Assembly: GCA_012932295.1 (NCBI GenBank)
Contig: JAAONU010000001.1
Span: 33,883,449 to 33,947,448 of the forward strand
Direction: 5' to 3'
DNA from: Cyclina sinensis
Lineage: Eukaryota > Mollusca > Bivalvia > Venerida > Veneridae
DNA length: 64,000 bases
In this document: piece by piece, positions 36,301 to 48,417 of the stretch
Layout: the number at the start of each line of letters is the position of its first letter
How positions within the stretch are numbered: position 1 is the stretch's first letter
Translations under genes and position numbers: made by a program
The notes under the pieces: generated by a model
The model's input: the letters and a program-made list of their open reading frames with translations, nothing else
The model's database searches: none
What the model was told of the DNA's origin: nothing

Positions 36301-38803
36301 TGTAGATATTTTACTACTGAACTTCAGAGCTGGCTCATTTGAAATGATTAAATATTTTTAATCAGGCTTTCCCCTTTTTATGAAACAGTGGCAGTATACA
36401 GTCTGTACCTCTTAGAGAATTATTGCATCATTTTATGTCTGAGTACATTTTTTTTAATCCCTTTCCTTAATGATGTTCAACAATTGCTTTAAAGGAAATA
36501 TATGTCATAAATTACAACTTACCCTGTTATTATAAAGTCATCATCGGCAAGATATATCTTCATATGATTTAAACCAACAATCTCATTGAACCTTTCAGGT
36601 AAAAGTTTCTTCCAAATTCCTCGTAAATCTGGAGTATGATACAAGTACACCTGTACTTTGTTCCTGTACTTTTCTAGCAAGGGAAGTAACATTGTCCGGG
36701 AACTCTTCTTGCTTCCCCTTGATCCTCTGGTATAGTCTAGCAGAACATGAACTTCAAAATTGTCATTGTTGTTCTGCATAGCTCTTTCACAGGCTGTCTC
36801 AATACTTTTAATCTGTTTACAAAAATAATCTGACATTGTAAAACACATGGATAAGACGTGTTCCATAATCAAATTTTGTACACCTTCATTCATTTCTTCT
36901 TGCAGACTCAAGGTATAAGACCAGACTTACTCTCCTGTATTTTCTTTTAGATTTTTTTTACTCAAATTAAGTTCTGTACATCTATTGTATGAAATGAAAC
37001 TGCTCTTATGTTAGGGAAGTCTTTGCACAACATGATGAATATTTTAATATGACAAATGTCCCAGTAATTCATAGACTAGGATTTTTTAAACCACTACAAA
37101 ACAGATCATTTAGTCTTTCAGGTAACTGTTTACAACTGGCTTTTAACTTGCTCATATACCTAAAGACATAATTTTCACACTCACCAGCTCATATTCTAAC
37201 TCATCTGTTCCCAGATACAGTGAGGCAATAAAAATACGCTTTTTTGCATTCCTTGCCATATGCTGAAAACACAAATAGCAAGTGATGTTTACAAAATACT
37301 ACGAGTCAGCTAAATGCAAAGTACTACAGAATAATCTGACTTTCATGTGCACAGAATCTGGTTTACAGAAGCAAACTGTAAAAGCGATTAAACATCAGAC
37401 TAAATATTTTCTAAATGTCACAGTTTGGTTCTGCCCTACAGCTTTTTCTTTTCAGAAGCCATCATTCATCTTTCCAAGCAGTCTACACATTACAGTAAAG
37501 CGATCAGTAACCATTCTAGAAATACACTGCCTACTACCATTAAAAGTGCTAGTTAGAAATCTACGTATAATCTCTGTCAATTTACTATTGAATGTTTGAC
37601 AACTTGTATGACATGAATGAAAATTTGAAACCCCCAGGCAATTAAGTTATAAAATGTTAAAATTATTCATAAACATGGTTAAAAATGTCAGAAGTGTTGT
37701 TTCAAAATATTTTTTTTTTATAAAAATGTGAAGGAAGGTATATCGGTACACCCATTTAAATTAGTACAAATTCAACTTCTGACAACTGTCAGGGATTCAA
37801 ATTCAATCAATTCTTTGGCTCAGTGGTCTAGAGAATTTTTTCAGAGTCGACGTTAGAACTACGAAATCGGTGATCTTTTCCTGATGCATTTCTGTTATGG
37901 ACAAAAGTTAAAAAAATTGTACGATGGGAACTCATCCAGGAAACTGGTACCTTGCTTTTCTTCAATAATTTTGTATGGCATCTGACTTAAAATTTCATAT
38001 TTTGTCTTAATTAATGCCTCTTGAGACAAGATGTTATACAGTTGAATGCACACCTACTAAAGTTTGTATAAATCAGCCACTGTCAACTGCATCAGGGAAT
38101 CTATTTTTGGGCTCTCTGCTCAGGAGTATAGTAATATTCATGACCCAGTCAGCTTGAGTTTTAATCCATTATAAAGGTGGTCCCTTTCTGATCCATTGCA
38201 TCTTTCTGATAAATATTGAACTTCATAAGATGGGGGCTTGCTTGGGATGCTAGCCCATGGACATGTTAAACAACTTCTAATAGTTAAAAAAAAAAAAATC
38301 AAAATGTCATCATAAATGAATACTTTCTGAAGGGGGTGTGTGTTACAGTTGACCGTGCACCTGCCTTGATTAGTATTAATTCGAACAAGGTTTGTTTACT
38401 TAAAGCAAATCAATTATTTGGCTAAATGGTCTAAAATTGAGTCTAAATCCCATGGAAACCAAGATTTTTCTAACGCATTGTATCTTCCAGTTATAGATGA
38501 AAGTTCAAAAGTATTATATTAAATAATTTTAAGGTACAGAAGATGCTAACACAGTTGAGTATATTTACTTTGAATGTTTGGTAGAAGTCACATGGATGAT
38601 TTATCACAGTGATATCATCTCCATTCACACCAAAACATGGAACATGATCACTCATCCATCCAAATTTCTTCTTCAATACTTCTGGCTTCACAGTCATTCT
38701 TGAATCAGAACTTTGCTGTTGCTTGGGAACTGGTCCTTCTGCCAAACAGTGATGATGTTTTCTTGACAAGAACAGAGTTATACTAGAGCATATCTGAAAT
38801 CTC
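30313..38803 (-). CDS. PGS1: Phosphatidylglycerophosphate synthase, mitochondrial
   Basis: It converts CDP-diacylglycerol and glycerol-3-phosphate to phosphatidylglycerophosphate, the committed step of cardiolipin synthesis, in mitochondria; it belongs to the phospholipase D superfamily. Exons: 38803-38569, 37262-37185, 36812-36523, 36020-35842, 33497-33178, 32301-32076, 31134-31052, 30432-30313. All junctions are GT-AG and in frame. Recognisable blocks in order: DHVPCFGVNGDD, ASLYLGTDELE, LLDYTRGSRG, RTMLLPLLEKY, the first HKD motif HMKIYLADD, GANLSDSYFTNRQDRY, DTWLYPLIQMGPF, ASGYFNLTSRY, the second site HVKGLW with GSPNFG, and the end RIIKNFF. The second HxK lacks the following Asp, as I recall for animal PGS1. 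From the first in-frame Met (38697) there are 474 residues. The exon is open upstream to an acceptor at 38804-38806, so an upstream exon with the rest of the targeting sequence is probable but not found. Confidence 0.95.
30855..30965 (+). mobile_element. Possible SINE remnant in PGS1 intron
   Basis: ccccatagctaaattggtgg resembles a tRNA A-box region and tacaagttttgaatgcaagc a decayed B box with the expected spacing. The evidence is weak. Confidence 0.35.
31300..31860. repeat. Tandem repeat, about 159-bp unit, three copies
   Basis: Units start near 31385, 31544 and 31703 with aaaaatcctg, aaaaatgtta and aaaaatgcta. Shared blocks are gggncataactctgc, ctaataaatttgc and tttcatggctctagnagtta. It lies in the PGS1 intron between exons 7 and 6. 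Divergent tandem repeats of this sort are frequent in bivalves. Confidence 0.8.
33940..34195 (+). pseudogene. Mariner-like transposase N-terminal remnant
   Basis: An open segment reads MERKELLENAGHRQNV then SRALVYHWHKEFHVGRTSS. The YxWHKEFxxGRTS arrangement resembles the helix-turn-helix region of mariner transposases. No catalytic part follows: the Tc1-like element begins at 34199. It lies in PGS1 intron 4. Confidence 0.4.
34199..35597 (+). mobile_element. Tc1-like DNA transposon with TIRs and TA duplication
   Basis: Inverted ends tactcaagggataaagaaat (from 34199) and its reverse complement (ending 35597) match over about 27 bp with two mismatches. TA dinucleotides flank both ends (34197-34198; 35598-35599), as expected for Tc1/mariner insertion. 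The element sits in PGS1 intron 4 in antisense orientation to the gene. Confidence 0.85.
34497..35375 (+). pseudogene. Tc1-like transposase, inactivated
   Basis: The N-terminal paired helix-turn-helix region is complete (MARLTEVQRGQAF through RPRPGHPH). The catalytic core retains QQDNARPH (second Asp) and WPPYSPDLSPIEHSLDQLDR (third acidic residue, Glu). Between RIDCC and DRFGGGSVMVWGG the region that should hold the first catalytic Asp is deleted. An in-frame TGA at 35022-35024 also interrupts it. It encodes about 290 residues against about 340 usual for the family. Confidence 0.85.
37770..38510 (+). repeat. Cluster of degenerate SINE copies in PGS1 intron 1
   Basis: Three pieces share phrases with the SINE at 3545. 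One near 37785-37900 has ttctttggctcagtggtcta. One near 38080-38215 has caactgcatcagggaatct and a gtcagcttgagttttaatcc B-box relic. One near 38340-38500 has caattatttggctaaatggt and gcattgtatcttccagtta. All are strongly decayed. Confidence 0.5.
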
Positions 38804-39014
38804 CTGAAAATATTATTGCAATATATATCCTTGAGTGGCCACAACCCGTCACTGTTTTTATATATTCATATAAACAAATTGGAAGTATGTTGAAATATAA
38901 GCAATGACTTAAATTTAAGATTAAACCTGTTCCTTTGTTTCAAGTATAATTTCTGATGATGTAAAAAATTTAAAAGTTGCAGAAAAACAATTTTTAAATA
39001 GTTGAAGTGCAAAC

Positions 39015-39115
39015 ACAGTTCAGCCGTAGTGGTAAGTCCTGGTGACATCACCTGTGTTCAAATCATGGTACAGTGTGGAAAATCATTCACTGCTACTAGT
39101 CCCAGGTTTACAAAG
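39015..39115 (+). mobile_element. tRNA-like SINE remnant
   Basis: cagccgtagtggtaagtcct and cctgtgttcaaatcatgg have the spacing of A and B boxes. No acceptor stem is formed. It lies upstream of the first recognised PGS1 exon. Confidence 0.4.
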
Positions 39116-40086
39116 AACAAGTAAAATTATCAACTTTTATAAGAGTTAAAGTAAAACTGAACGTTTTTTATTGATTTTTTAAGTTATTCATCAGTTCCAC
39201 AGTGGTCTTCTAAGTATTTAAAGCTTTTTTAAAGATTTAAGAATAATGTTGATTTTATATTTTTTCCTTGTTTAAAAAAAACAATTTTCTTCTTCAATCC
39301 ATGCTTTATCAGGTTCATTCATTGCGGAATAACTGTCACATAAACTTAGATGTGCTATAAGCCCATTCTCATTTTATCTCACAGGTTTTGAGGGTACAGT
39401 GCAAACTGCAAAGAGTTACACAGTAATCAGTTTGGGCCAAATGGCTATTAAAACCAACTAATGTTACTCTGGTTGTATATCATAAATTACTAACGAAAAT
39501 AAATGATACATGTATATCCTATTCCCATGATATATTACTTTTTTTTTTATTAGTTTAGATAACAGAAGAATCTAGGCAGCTAAATGTACTAAAAAGAAAT
39601 TAAAGAATAGGTCAAAATCTATGAAAATTAGGTAAACTTTATATCTATCATACTTTCATTCTTCATATATATTTCAATTAATGCCCATTACCTTGGCAGT
39701 TCTGTGCTGTGGTAAACATGAAGAAAATTGAAAATAATCAAGAGAGGGCATTATGATTCATTTATAATGGATTTTAACATGTTAAATCTGTAAATTTCTT
39801 ATCTACCACTACAGACATATTTTTCAACAAACTTATTTGAAACATACATCATCTGAAGCAGAAAATTTAACATGTATATTTTTAGCTTGTATGTTTCATA
39901 GTTTTTGTGCAAATCAGTGCCCAACAGATTTTGTTGGGCATTACATACGCAAAGAAGGAAATATTTCCACCATATTTTTTGTCTTTTCTGGTTTGCACTC
40001 TGAAGGCGGATATCGACCAATAAAAAAATAGCACGATTTTTTGAGTACATTGAATTATTTGGACTTACTGAAGAAATAATCAAAAC

Positions 40087-40433
40087 CACTGGCACCAGAG
40101 TCCTTAAATTCATGAAATGAACAAAATAATACTCCTTTCACAAAAATCACCCAAAATATTATCAAGATTTTTTTTTCTGACACATCCCCGCCCACACTAT
40201 CATATATTGGGTGATTTTTGTGAAATGAGTATTATTTTGTTCATTTTATGAATTTAAGTACGGGACGGTATAAAACGCTGACGCGAAACGCTGACAATAT
40301 ACAATAAGAGGAAAAACGCTGACGATATAGATAAAGAACAATTTCAGAAAACGCTGTTTTTCCTCTTATTGTATATTGTCAGCGTTTCGCGTCAGCGTTT
40401 TATACTGTCCCTTTAGGTACTCTGGTGCCAGTG
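40087..40433. mobile_element. Foldback MITE, host of a second MITE
   Basis: The left arm begins cactggcaccagagt and continues through acaaaataatactc and cacaaaaatcaccca. The right arm is its reverse complement, tgggtgatttttgtga ... attattttgttcatttta ... tgaatttaa, then resumes after an insertion as ggtactctggtgccagtg. Removing 40261-40411 restores a continuous palindrome. No coding capacity. Confidence 0.85.
40261..40411. mobile_element. Inner palindromic MITE
   Basis: The left end cgggacggtataaaacgctg and the right end, whose reverse complement reads gggacagtataaaacgctg, match over about 57 bp with one mismatch, around a loop of about 35 bp. The arms contain the motif aaacgctgac several times. 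It interrupts the right arm of the outer element. Confidence 0.85.
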
Positions 40434-43400
40434 ATCAAAAGTTGAAAGAAGTCGATCGCACTCTTAAAGGCAAATTAAATAACGGTAAGGTACACTCTTT
40501 AAGCAAAAAAAAACTTGAATGAAATTAATGTGGTTTTTCACAAATGTATGATTATACCTCCTTCTGTTACATGAATGGCGAAAATTCCTTAATATTACTT
40601 TTGACATTTGTAAACTATCACATGCAGCCATACCACTTCCGGGTGAGATACCACACTAAAATCCGTAATTACCGTACTCATATTGACTGGATGCCGGTGA
40701 CCAACTTCAGTTTGCGAGGATTGATGTTTTTTTGTTGTGTTTTTTTTTCGTCAATAGATCTATCGTATGAAAAGAAATATATACAGACAAAAAGCATATG
40801 TTTAGGTAACAAACAATCATTTATTGAAATTACAAACTGAATTGCTAGAAGTTAGACCTGCATAAACAGATAAGTGCATAGGCCTGGCACTGTGCTAAGA
40901 TTGTAAATTGGGATCATTTGTGGCCAATATAATTGTCAGAAATCACAATGTCTCTGATTCCATGTATCAATATATTATTCATATAACGCACCACAAGTTA
41001 TGCCAAGTAAAGATAACTCTTCTGGATGAAAATTCAAAACTCGCCTTTCATTTTGTGGGACTAGTATTTGAAGATTCCTCGGCCACCGTGACGTCGTGAC
41101 TTGCTCCGGTTAGGCATATATGTGTTGTTCTGTATACTTATTTGTTCACTACTTTTATATTATGTCTCAGTAAAATATATACTAATAAAGTATACTAAAC
41201 GATTCTCGGTATAATTATCTAAATTATGATGTAAATTTCATAATTTTAAACAACGAATTACAAATATTTCGAAATTACACGGACTTTCCGAAAACAGCCC
41301 TCGTATATCTACTTGGTAAAATCAACTTCAACTTGTCAGTTATTGTAATCATTCATCATGCAAACGGAACTACTGACATCTCAGAATAATTGCTATTCTT
41401 CCCCTGAGAAGCCATTTCTCCGTTTTAGATGTAAAATATATAATAATATAATATAAAATAATACATTCATTTAATTTTGACACTCAAAGAACGATTTTTG
41501 GCTTGAAAGGAATACTTATGTAAGAATTAGTGCGATTTTACCCCTTTTTGAAATTTCCGTCATCAGTCAAATCTAAAATAAACATCTATGGAACAACTGA
41601 AAGGATAAATTTTAAATATCATAGTTTTCATGATCAATTTTAAATTAATGTATGCTACAGACAGATTTTTTTACGCTTTCCACAATGAATCAGTTATGTT
41701 ATATCTAAAGGGTTTGCAACTACCATGGACAAATGTCAGATGTACATGATTGAATCCAGCTAAATTCACTGTTTTACAAAAATTCTCACTCTTTGACGAA
41801 GAGTCTTCATTTCAACTCTACTGTTCGATCAATAGGCGTTCTATTATAGTTGCATCGTTCACACCAAGGTTAAAGGTGATAAGCTAGTTACAGCACAATA
41901 TTGATAATTGTTGGTTGCGCTATGACCGTAGACCAGCTCTTGAACCTCGTAGAATAAGAAAATGTACTGTTCAAATATAGCTGATAAAATGTGCTAAAAA
42001 GTATTTTTCTTTCATAGATTATAACTTTTCTTGGTGGTCATGAAGAAACACATATAACATAACATCCAAATGCAAATATAAGATTAAAATTCTGAAAAAT
42101 GAAGATTTATTTCAATATTTACACGGACTTTCCGAACAGCCCTCGTAGAATTGCTTATTAGCAATACGTCGTGGGGATACGAAAGTAGGGATTAATGTAA
42201 ATAATGTTTAAGGCATTTGGAACTAATATTCAGAAATTTGACGGTCAAATGATCGATTTTATATGTGATATCCAAGAAAAAAAGATATTTTAAAAATGCC
42301 TCCTGCCCATTCGTTCAGTTTTCAAACAGATGAAAACTCATGAAACGCTCGACCCATGCGTTCAAATTGAAAATTTACCCCAAAATATGTTCCAGAAATA
42401 GTGCTGGCTTTTGGCATGTTAGATCATGTTTTAAACGAACCTTAAGAACAGAACAAATGCTCCGATCTTTGCTTACTTGTCAAAATATTGACACTTAAAG
42501 AGGAATCTTACCAATTTTGGGGATTTTCTAATGTAGTTGTGAAGAATGTTCAAAGAAGTTAACGAAATTTTGGCGTATGTGAGATGACAATCGAATAAAG
42601 TTATCATAGGAGATCAGCACGGGCCATATCTTTGTCTGATATATGCATTATCAAAGAAATGCAAGACGATTTTCCTACCACAGCATCTGTCTTCCTCTTT
42701 GAAAATTGATCTTCTCCTCCTGGGATCTATACTGAACGATTGGACACGACGTACAATGTGTTGTTAAAAGTGAGTTCAGCTGTGTTATACAAGTGACACG
42801 AGTCAAAAGAGTTTTAGAATTCCGTGCTTCAGATGTTTACTAAGTAGCTTGATTCATTATCATGTAATAGGAGCCAAGTCAATGTTGGCTGAAATACTCA
42901 GGTTCGATCTCTTGGTATAGTTTTGAATTTATTTTGAAAGAAATTTCATCATTCTACTAGATTCACACATTTTATTGCTTGATACGATTTGTTTTAGTTT
43001 CTAAATATAAGGTTCCAAGGGAAAAAACTGAAAATGAAAGCATGAACACTTTACCTTTAGTTCAGCGACCAGAGGACTGGACCTCATGCACAGGCAGAGA
43101 GGCTATTTATATGCGAAAGCTACCTGCTAAAAAATGATATAACAAAAGTACCGCAAAAAATCTTCTAATTTTCTAGAAACTGTGTTTATAAGATATAGGA
43201 TATCAGCGGTATTAAGTAACACTGCAATTATTGACCAACCCTTGAACTGACCACTGGGTTGAAAAACATGCAGCATGAAATTTTCATGCAATGAGAATGT
43301 CCAATATTGTAAAGTTTAAAGCTACTTGAACATAAATTTAGAGGTGTGATTCAAATGATTCAAAACTGCAATACAAAGATTATAAAATGAACATAAAATT

Positions 43401-44470
43401 ATAAATCATCAACGTTACTCTTCAGTCTTAAAATACACAAGTTAACAGGTATTCTTATAATGATATAAGTAAGACATATCAACGTATGCTATGCCCCTTT
43501 AGATATAAACTGAAACTGGTGCACTGAAACTGGTTTGGATACACTGAAAATAGATTGCAAGATCTAGTTGAAGTTCAAATTAGGCCATACTACATTAATG
43601 ATATGTTTACGCAGCCGATATCTTCATGAGAAAAAATATCACTCCTGTCACAATCATATTCACATCGTTCAGGTGTTACTTTGAAATGTAAAAAGTCATC
43701 TGAACTTGAAAACTTGATAATTTAACTTTCATATCAGATCGAATAGGCAATTCGTTTCGCACCATAGTTGGCGTTTTGATGGATCGAAATATTGATGGTC
43801 CGAATGTCTAACATATTACCTCCCTTACACAATCTTCTGATGTTGAGACAGAAAGAGACTTCCACCACGTCACTTGTCAAAGCGAAAAACGGTTCTGCTG
43901 TCAAACAAATTTTCCAAAATTTATTTACCTTGTGCGCTCTTATCTTTACAATTTTAACAATAACACAGATGTCTGTTGTGTATTCCAATGATCTGTTGTA
44001 TCAGATTATGTGATAGTTAACGAGAAACGTGACATTACCTAAACGAAAATCAACGAAACAAAGTTTGTACTTGCAGCCCACGCATGGAAATTTGCTATAA
44101 ATCTTGGTAACTAAGAATTAGGTATGGTGTTTGTTTTGATTAATATTTATTTCAGTATAGATTTCTGGATTAATACAAGTTCAGGTAATTTATATTCAAA
44201 TATGAAACTTGCTAGTCATCCAAATTTTCTCTGAATAAGTTATGGTGTCACTGTCAGGTCAAGACCACCTAATCCAGGATGGCAAATCATTCTTTTCATG
44301 TTGTATCATATGATGTTTATAACTAATACGATTGGTACTGATAAAATCAAGAAAATAACAAATTCAATAAATTGTAGTCCAACTAATTGTATTTACTTGG
44401 CAGTAATAATTTGAAGTTGTATTAGAGTTAAAATATATTGTGTAAATTTTGTATGGGTCAGTATGATTTA
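40434..44470. other. PGS1-GBF1 intergenic region, part 1
   Basis: No supported gene. A short GC-richer patch at about 41075-41100 contains ccgtgacgtcgtgac (CRE-like TGACGTC), a possible promoter element. A repeated block is annotated separately (41277, 42118). ORFs at 40544, 40908 and 43734-44013 have no recognised homology. Confidence 0.4.
41277..42150. repeat. Direct repeat pair acacggactttccga...cagccctcgta
   Basis: acacggactttccgaaaaca followed by gccctcgta at about 41277-41306 recurs as acacggactttccgaacagc then cctcgtag at about 42120-42147, in the same orientation and some 843 bp apart. It could be the two ends of a decayed element or two dispersed copies. Confidence 0.55.
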
Positions 44471-44557
44471 CAGACGTTTCAGTAAATGACCAGTCCGGTA
44501 AATTGAATTTATATAGTAAACCCTTTGGACGTTTCGGTAAAAAGGCAATTATACAGT

Positions 44558-45254
44558 CAGGGTTTCCTCTGGGTCAATTTTAGTTTGCGCCGGCAAATTG
44601 GCCACTCAGAAAATGTTGGTGCCAATGGCTCAAAAGTTGGAGCCAGTGATTTTGTAAGGAGACATGCCTTTCTCTGTTAAGATATTACAGTAGTAGTATC
44701 ATTGTGACAACAAACACTATTTATATATTTATTACAACTGTTTATTAACAAAAAATAAGCACATTTGCCTATCATTTTTAGAAGATACATAACATGAAAA
44801 TATGAACAATATCTTTATAAGATTAAGCATGAACCATTTATTTTTACACTTATTTAATCTCACACACGAAAACAACATCTGCAAACACCGACGATTTTTC
44901 TTTTCATCACTGTAATTTGCTACAAACACTAACTGACCACACGTGGTTAATTATCTTATTTACGGACGATTAAAAATGGCAAATTAATCCAATTAACAGA
45001 TTGTCAGTTGCATCTCAACACATTCCCAAAGTGTCATAAAGTTTGATAAACAAACTAGTCATGCGTGACCTTGTACTAAACATCTGGGCCGCTTATGTAA
45101 TTTTGTTGGCCGCTTATTGATTTTTAATCGTACTAGTTGTCGGATGCTTTCTTTTACATTGGCGCCAGTAAAATTTGCCAATGGAAGATTTTATGGGCCA
45201 GAAATAGTATTTTGGAGCATTTGGCGCAATTGGCGAGCGACAGAAGGAACCCTG
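44558..45254. mobile_element. hAT5-like non-autonomous transposon with 5-bp TSD
   Basis: The ends cagggtttcctctg and cagaaggaaccctg form a short TIR starting CAGGG. Direct acagt (44553-44557; 45255-45259) flanks it. Deleting the element and one acagt yields ggcaattatacagtaataat, which aligns with ggcaattatatagtaattat in the undamaged right end of the host element. No transposase ORF. Confidence 0.75.
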
Positions 45255-45957
45255 ACAGTAATAATATGGTAACAATGGGATATATCACATATTTCACCGC
45301 TGCTCTCATTTTGCTGCTATTAGGTGTGAAACCACCAAATAGATTCCTTCTTTATTCTGTATAAAATTCATAAAGTTCACAGGGCTGTAAAACATAGCAA
45401 AACCTTCTTTAAATAGCTTTAACTTACATATTCTTGTAGATCTATATCTGTACTCATGAAAAATAGCAAGAAAAATGGGGGTTGTGTTTCAGACAAGAAA
45501 GATATTTCTGCTCACGTGAACAGAAAATTAACAAAAATTAACAAAAATTAGCAAAAAAAATAACAAAAAATCTGAGCTAATTTTCAGATTGGGGTATGTG
45601 AAACAATTTCACATTGTGAATTCTATTCTGAATGCATAAAAAAAATGGGCATAAAATTGCTACCACTCTATCAGAAATAGTCAAACAAAATGATTCCAGC
45701 AAAACAAATACACAGATTAGGGCAAAAATGTTAAAAATAGCCAAGAAAACTGAGAACTATTTCTAGCCGCCATTATGCGGGTACCATTTTTTGAGCTCCA
45801 GTAGACTGAATTGTTGGTTTCATACCTATTATCAGGTTCATGGTAAAACGGTTTTCTTTAATCTCTTAGTTGTACTCAACACATTAGCGATCTTTAAAAC
45901 CCGCTAATTCAGTAATAATAGACACGTGCCCGAAAATATCAGAGCACTGACTGTGTT

Positions 45958-45993
45958 AAATAAATAAATAATAAATAAATAAATAAATAAAAC
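45958..45993. repeat. (AAAT)n microsatellite
   Basis: A run of aaat units with one interruption. Confidence 0.9.
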
Positions 45994-46122
45994 GCACGTA
46001 TATATCTCTACCTGCATATCATAGTGATGTCGTGAAACCAAAGTATAACTGATTAATCTGGGTCCAAACTGTAAATAGTTTAGACACTATCCAACAGGAT
46101 GAGGAGTCAAAAAGAAAACAAA

Positions 46123-46230
46123 CTAGGTAATTATTATGTGTTTTTCATATGTGTGACAACTTTGTCCATTATTTACCTAGGTAATTATTATGTGTTTTTC
46201 ATATGTGTGACAACTTTGTCCATTATTTAC
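46123..46230. repeat. Perfect 54-bp tandem duplication
   Basis: Two head-to-tail copies starting ctaggtaattattatgtg (46123 and 46177). The lack of divergence indicates a recent event. It lies inside the TIR element, next to its right end. Confidence 0.9.
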
Positions 46231-46327
46231 CATATAATTACTATATAATTGCCTTTTTACCGAAACGTCCAAAGGGTTTACTATATAAATCCAATTTACC
46301 GAACTGGTCATTTACCGAATTGTCCGG

Positions 46328-48412
46328 CACCTGTCAGTATCTCCTTTTCCGCATTATGGTGAGATTCTGATGCAAAACAATAATATCTCAAAATATGCTC
46401 AAGATGTCACTTAAATTATTTCGACTAGGTAAATTGATCTTATATACATGTAGCAAATGGCTTTGAGGTTTCAGTAAAAAGAATTTTAATAGAGATTTTA
46501 AGTGATAATTGGATGATTGTTAAATGCATTCAAAAATACACTAACAGAATAATGTGAATAAGTGAAATTCTTTTGATTCATACATATGACAGCTTACTTG
46601 AATGACTTTGTTATGTTTTATGAAATATGTTTAAAATATAAACATAAATGTTTATAATTAAAATAGATAAACAAAGAATATCCGCTATTTATTCTTGAAA
46701 AAAAAAAAGTACGAAAACAAAAATATTTAATTTGTGTCTATTTCTTTGAGCTGAATTCTTGAACCTTTTAGAAAATCATTTTAAGATTTTTAGAATGTAC
46801 CAGTTACATGTATATAGTGTAGTACTGTAAAAACAAAAATACAATTTCAGTATTAATAGTGATAATGGATTTCAGAGCTCTACTGGTCACTGTATGTTCA
46901 GCAAAAGTAACAATATTTAAAATATAAAAAAAGATAAAAAAGGTAATTTTGGAAATACACTGCTTATATCATTCTTATACTTTTCTCTTCTAACACCCTA
47001 AAATTGCCAATAATGAGTGAATGACACATTATATCATTTTTACCAAAAGCTAGAGGAAATTTACAATATAAAATCAATTAACTGAACTTGCCATTTACAG
47101 AAAAACTCTAGTAACCAATAAGATAACGGGCATTGCCATTGGAATAACAAATAAATACTGGACAGGCAGATTTTTTTTATTCATAGCATGTTGTCAGTTT
47201 TCCACAGTAAGTGTATTATTGGCAGTAAACTTACTTAGTTGAGTTACTGAAATGATACACATTAGCTTTTTCTTTTCAGTGCTTAGTATGGAGTAATTTG
47301 TTTGATGCAACATTTGTGATGTGACGTGATAAAATCAACAATCTAGTCAGTTTGACATCATCAAGAAAATGTAGTCAAAGTTGACATCATAAACTAATTA
47401 ACGATTAATGCAAACACTTGATGTTTTCTGCTCCTGATTTACCATAAAGTGTTGTCTTTGCAACATGCCTGTCTTCAAAGGTTTCTGAAACATTAGAATG
47501 GGTCAATCAACAACCTAGCAACTATACTATATATAGCATGTTACGTTTGATGTCTCAGTTGTCCATGATGTGAAAATGATTATAAAAATGTTATAAATCC
47601 ATTGTTATTTCCACTATTAGTGTACCTTCTGGAAGTCAGAGTGTGATTAAAATTATACAAAAGTAATTTCAAAATAGTAAATTATCTGAAAGTGAAAGCC
47701 CTGAAAATGTAAAATTTCACCACATTGTTGATGATCTCATGACACAGCCCATTTTGTTTTGTTTTGCACTAACTTTAATGTAATAGAGATCTTTTTAATT
47801 TTGCTCTGCTATTTATAGGTGTAACTACATGTAGTGCCAAACATCTTCTTTGGCATTATTTTCTCTTGGCTGGCATGGACTGGGTTGTCTGCTTGAGATA
47901 TCTTGACTTGCATTCATTTATACATTTAAGAATTAAAATACTTCACAATTTTATCCTTTTGATTGATATCCAGGAAAAAATCACAATTTACTTTTTCGTA
48001 TCATTATCATCATGGGATCTTAACATGTAGGTATGTGCAGGACATAACTACTATCAAACTATCACAAAGAAAATTGATTATTAATATCAAGTTGTCATAC
48101 ATTCTGCAGCTACTTTGTGACATGTTTATATTTTGCTTTCCTAGATGGGTACTTTTAGATGTTAAGATTTGGGTATGTCTTCAAGGTAGGTACTTCTTGC
48201 ACAAAATTTGAGGTATTACTATCATTTGAAATTGCAGCTATGTATTTTGTGCATGCCAGACAAACTTTCCAGTGCCTTTCTTCATCTGTCAGGTATGAGC
48301 AATTTTATAATGGTGTTAAATGTGAATGAAAATCACCGTTAATATTTTTCTTAATCCTAAAATGTTTTGAGATGCTGAAAGCATGTCTTATTTATGGTTG
48401 TCTATTTAATAG
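46328..48412. other. Upstream region of GBF1
   Basis: No supported gene. Because the first coding exon of GBF1 begins at an acceptor, a 5' untranslated exon and promoter must lie upstream, here or further left; I could not identify them. The ORF at 47963-48211 is unsupported. Confidence 0.4.
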
Positions 48413-48417
48413 GAGAG

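Larger units (their letters stand above)
44471..46327. mobile_element. TIR element with about 80-bp inverted ends
   Basis: Left end acgtttcagtaaatgacc ... ctttggacgtttcggtaaaa (44473-44552) is the reverse complement of the right end (46244-46326) with few mismatches. The ends are themselves built of ttcggtaaa motifs. No transposase is seen in the interior, so the element is non-autonomous. Its left end is interrupted by a second element (44558-45254). Confidence 0.8.
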
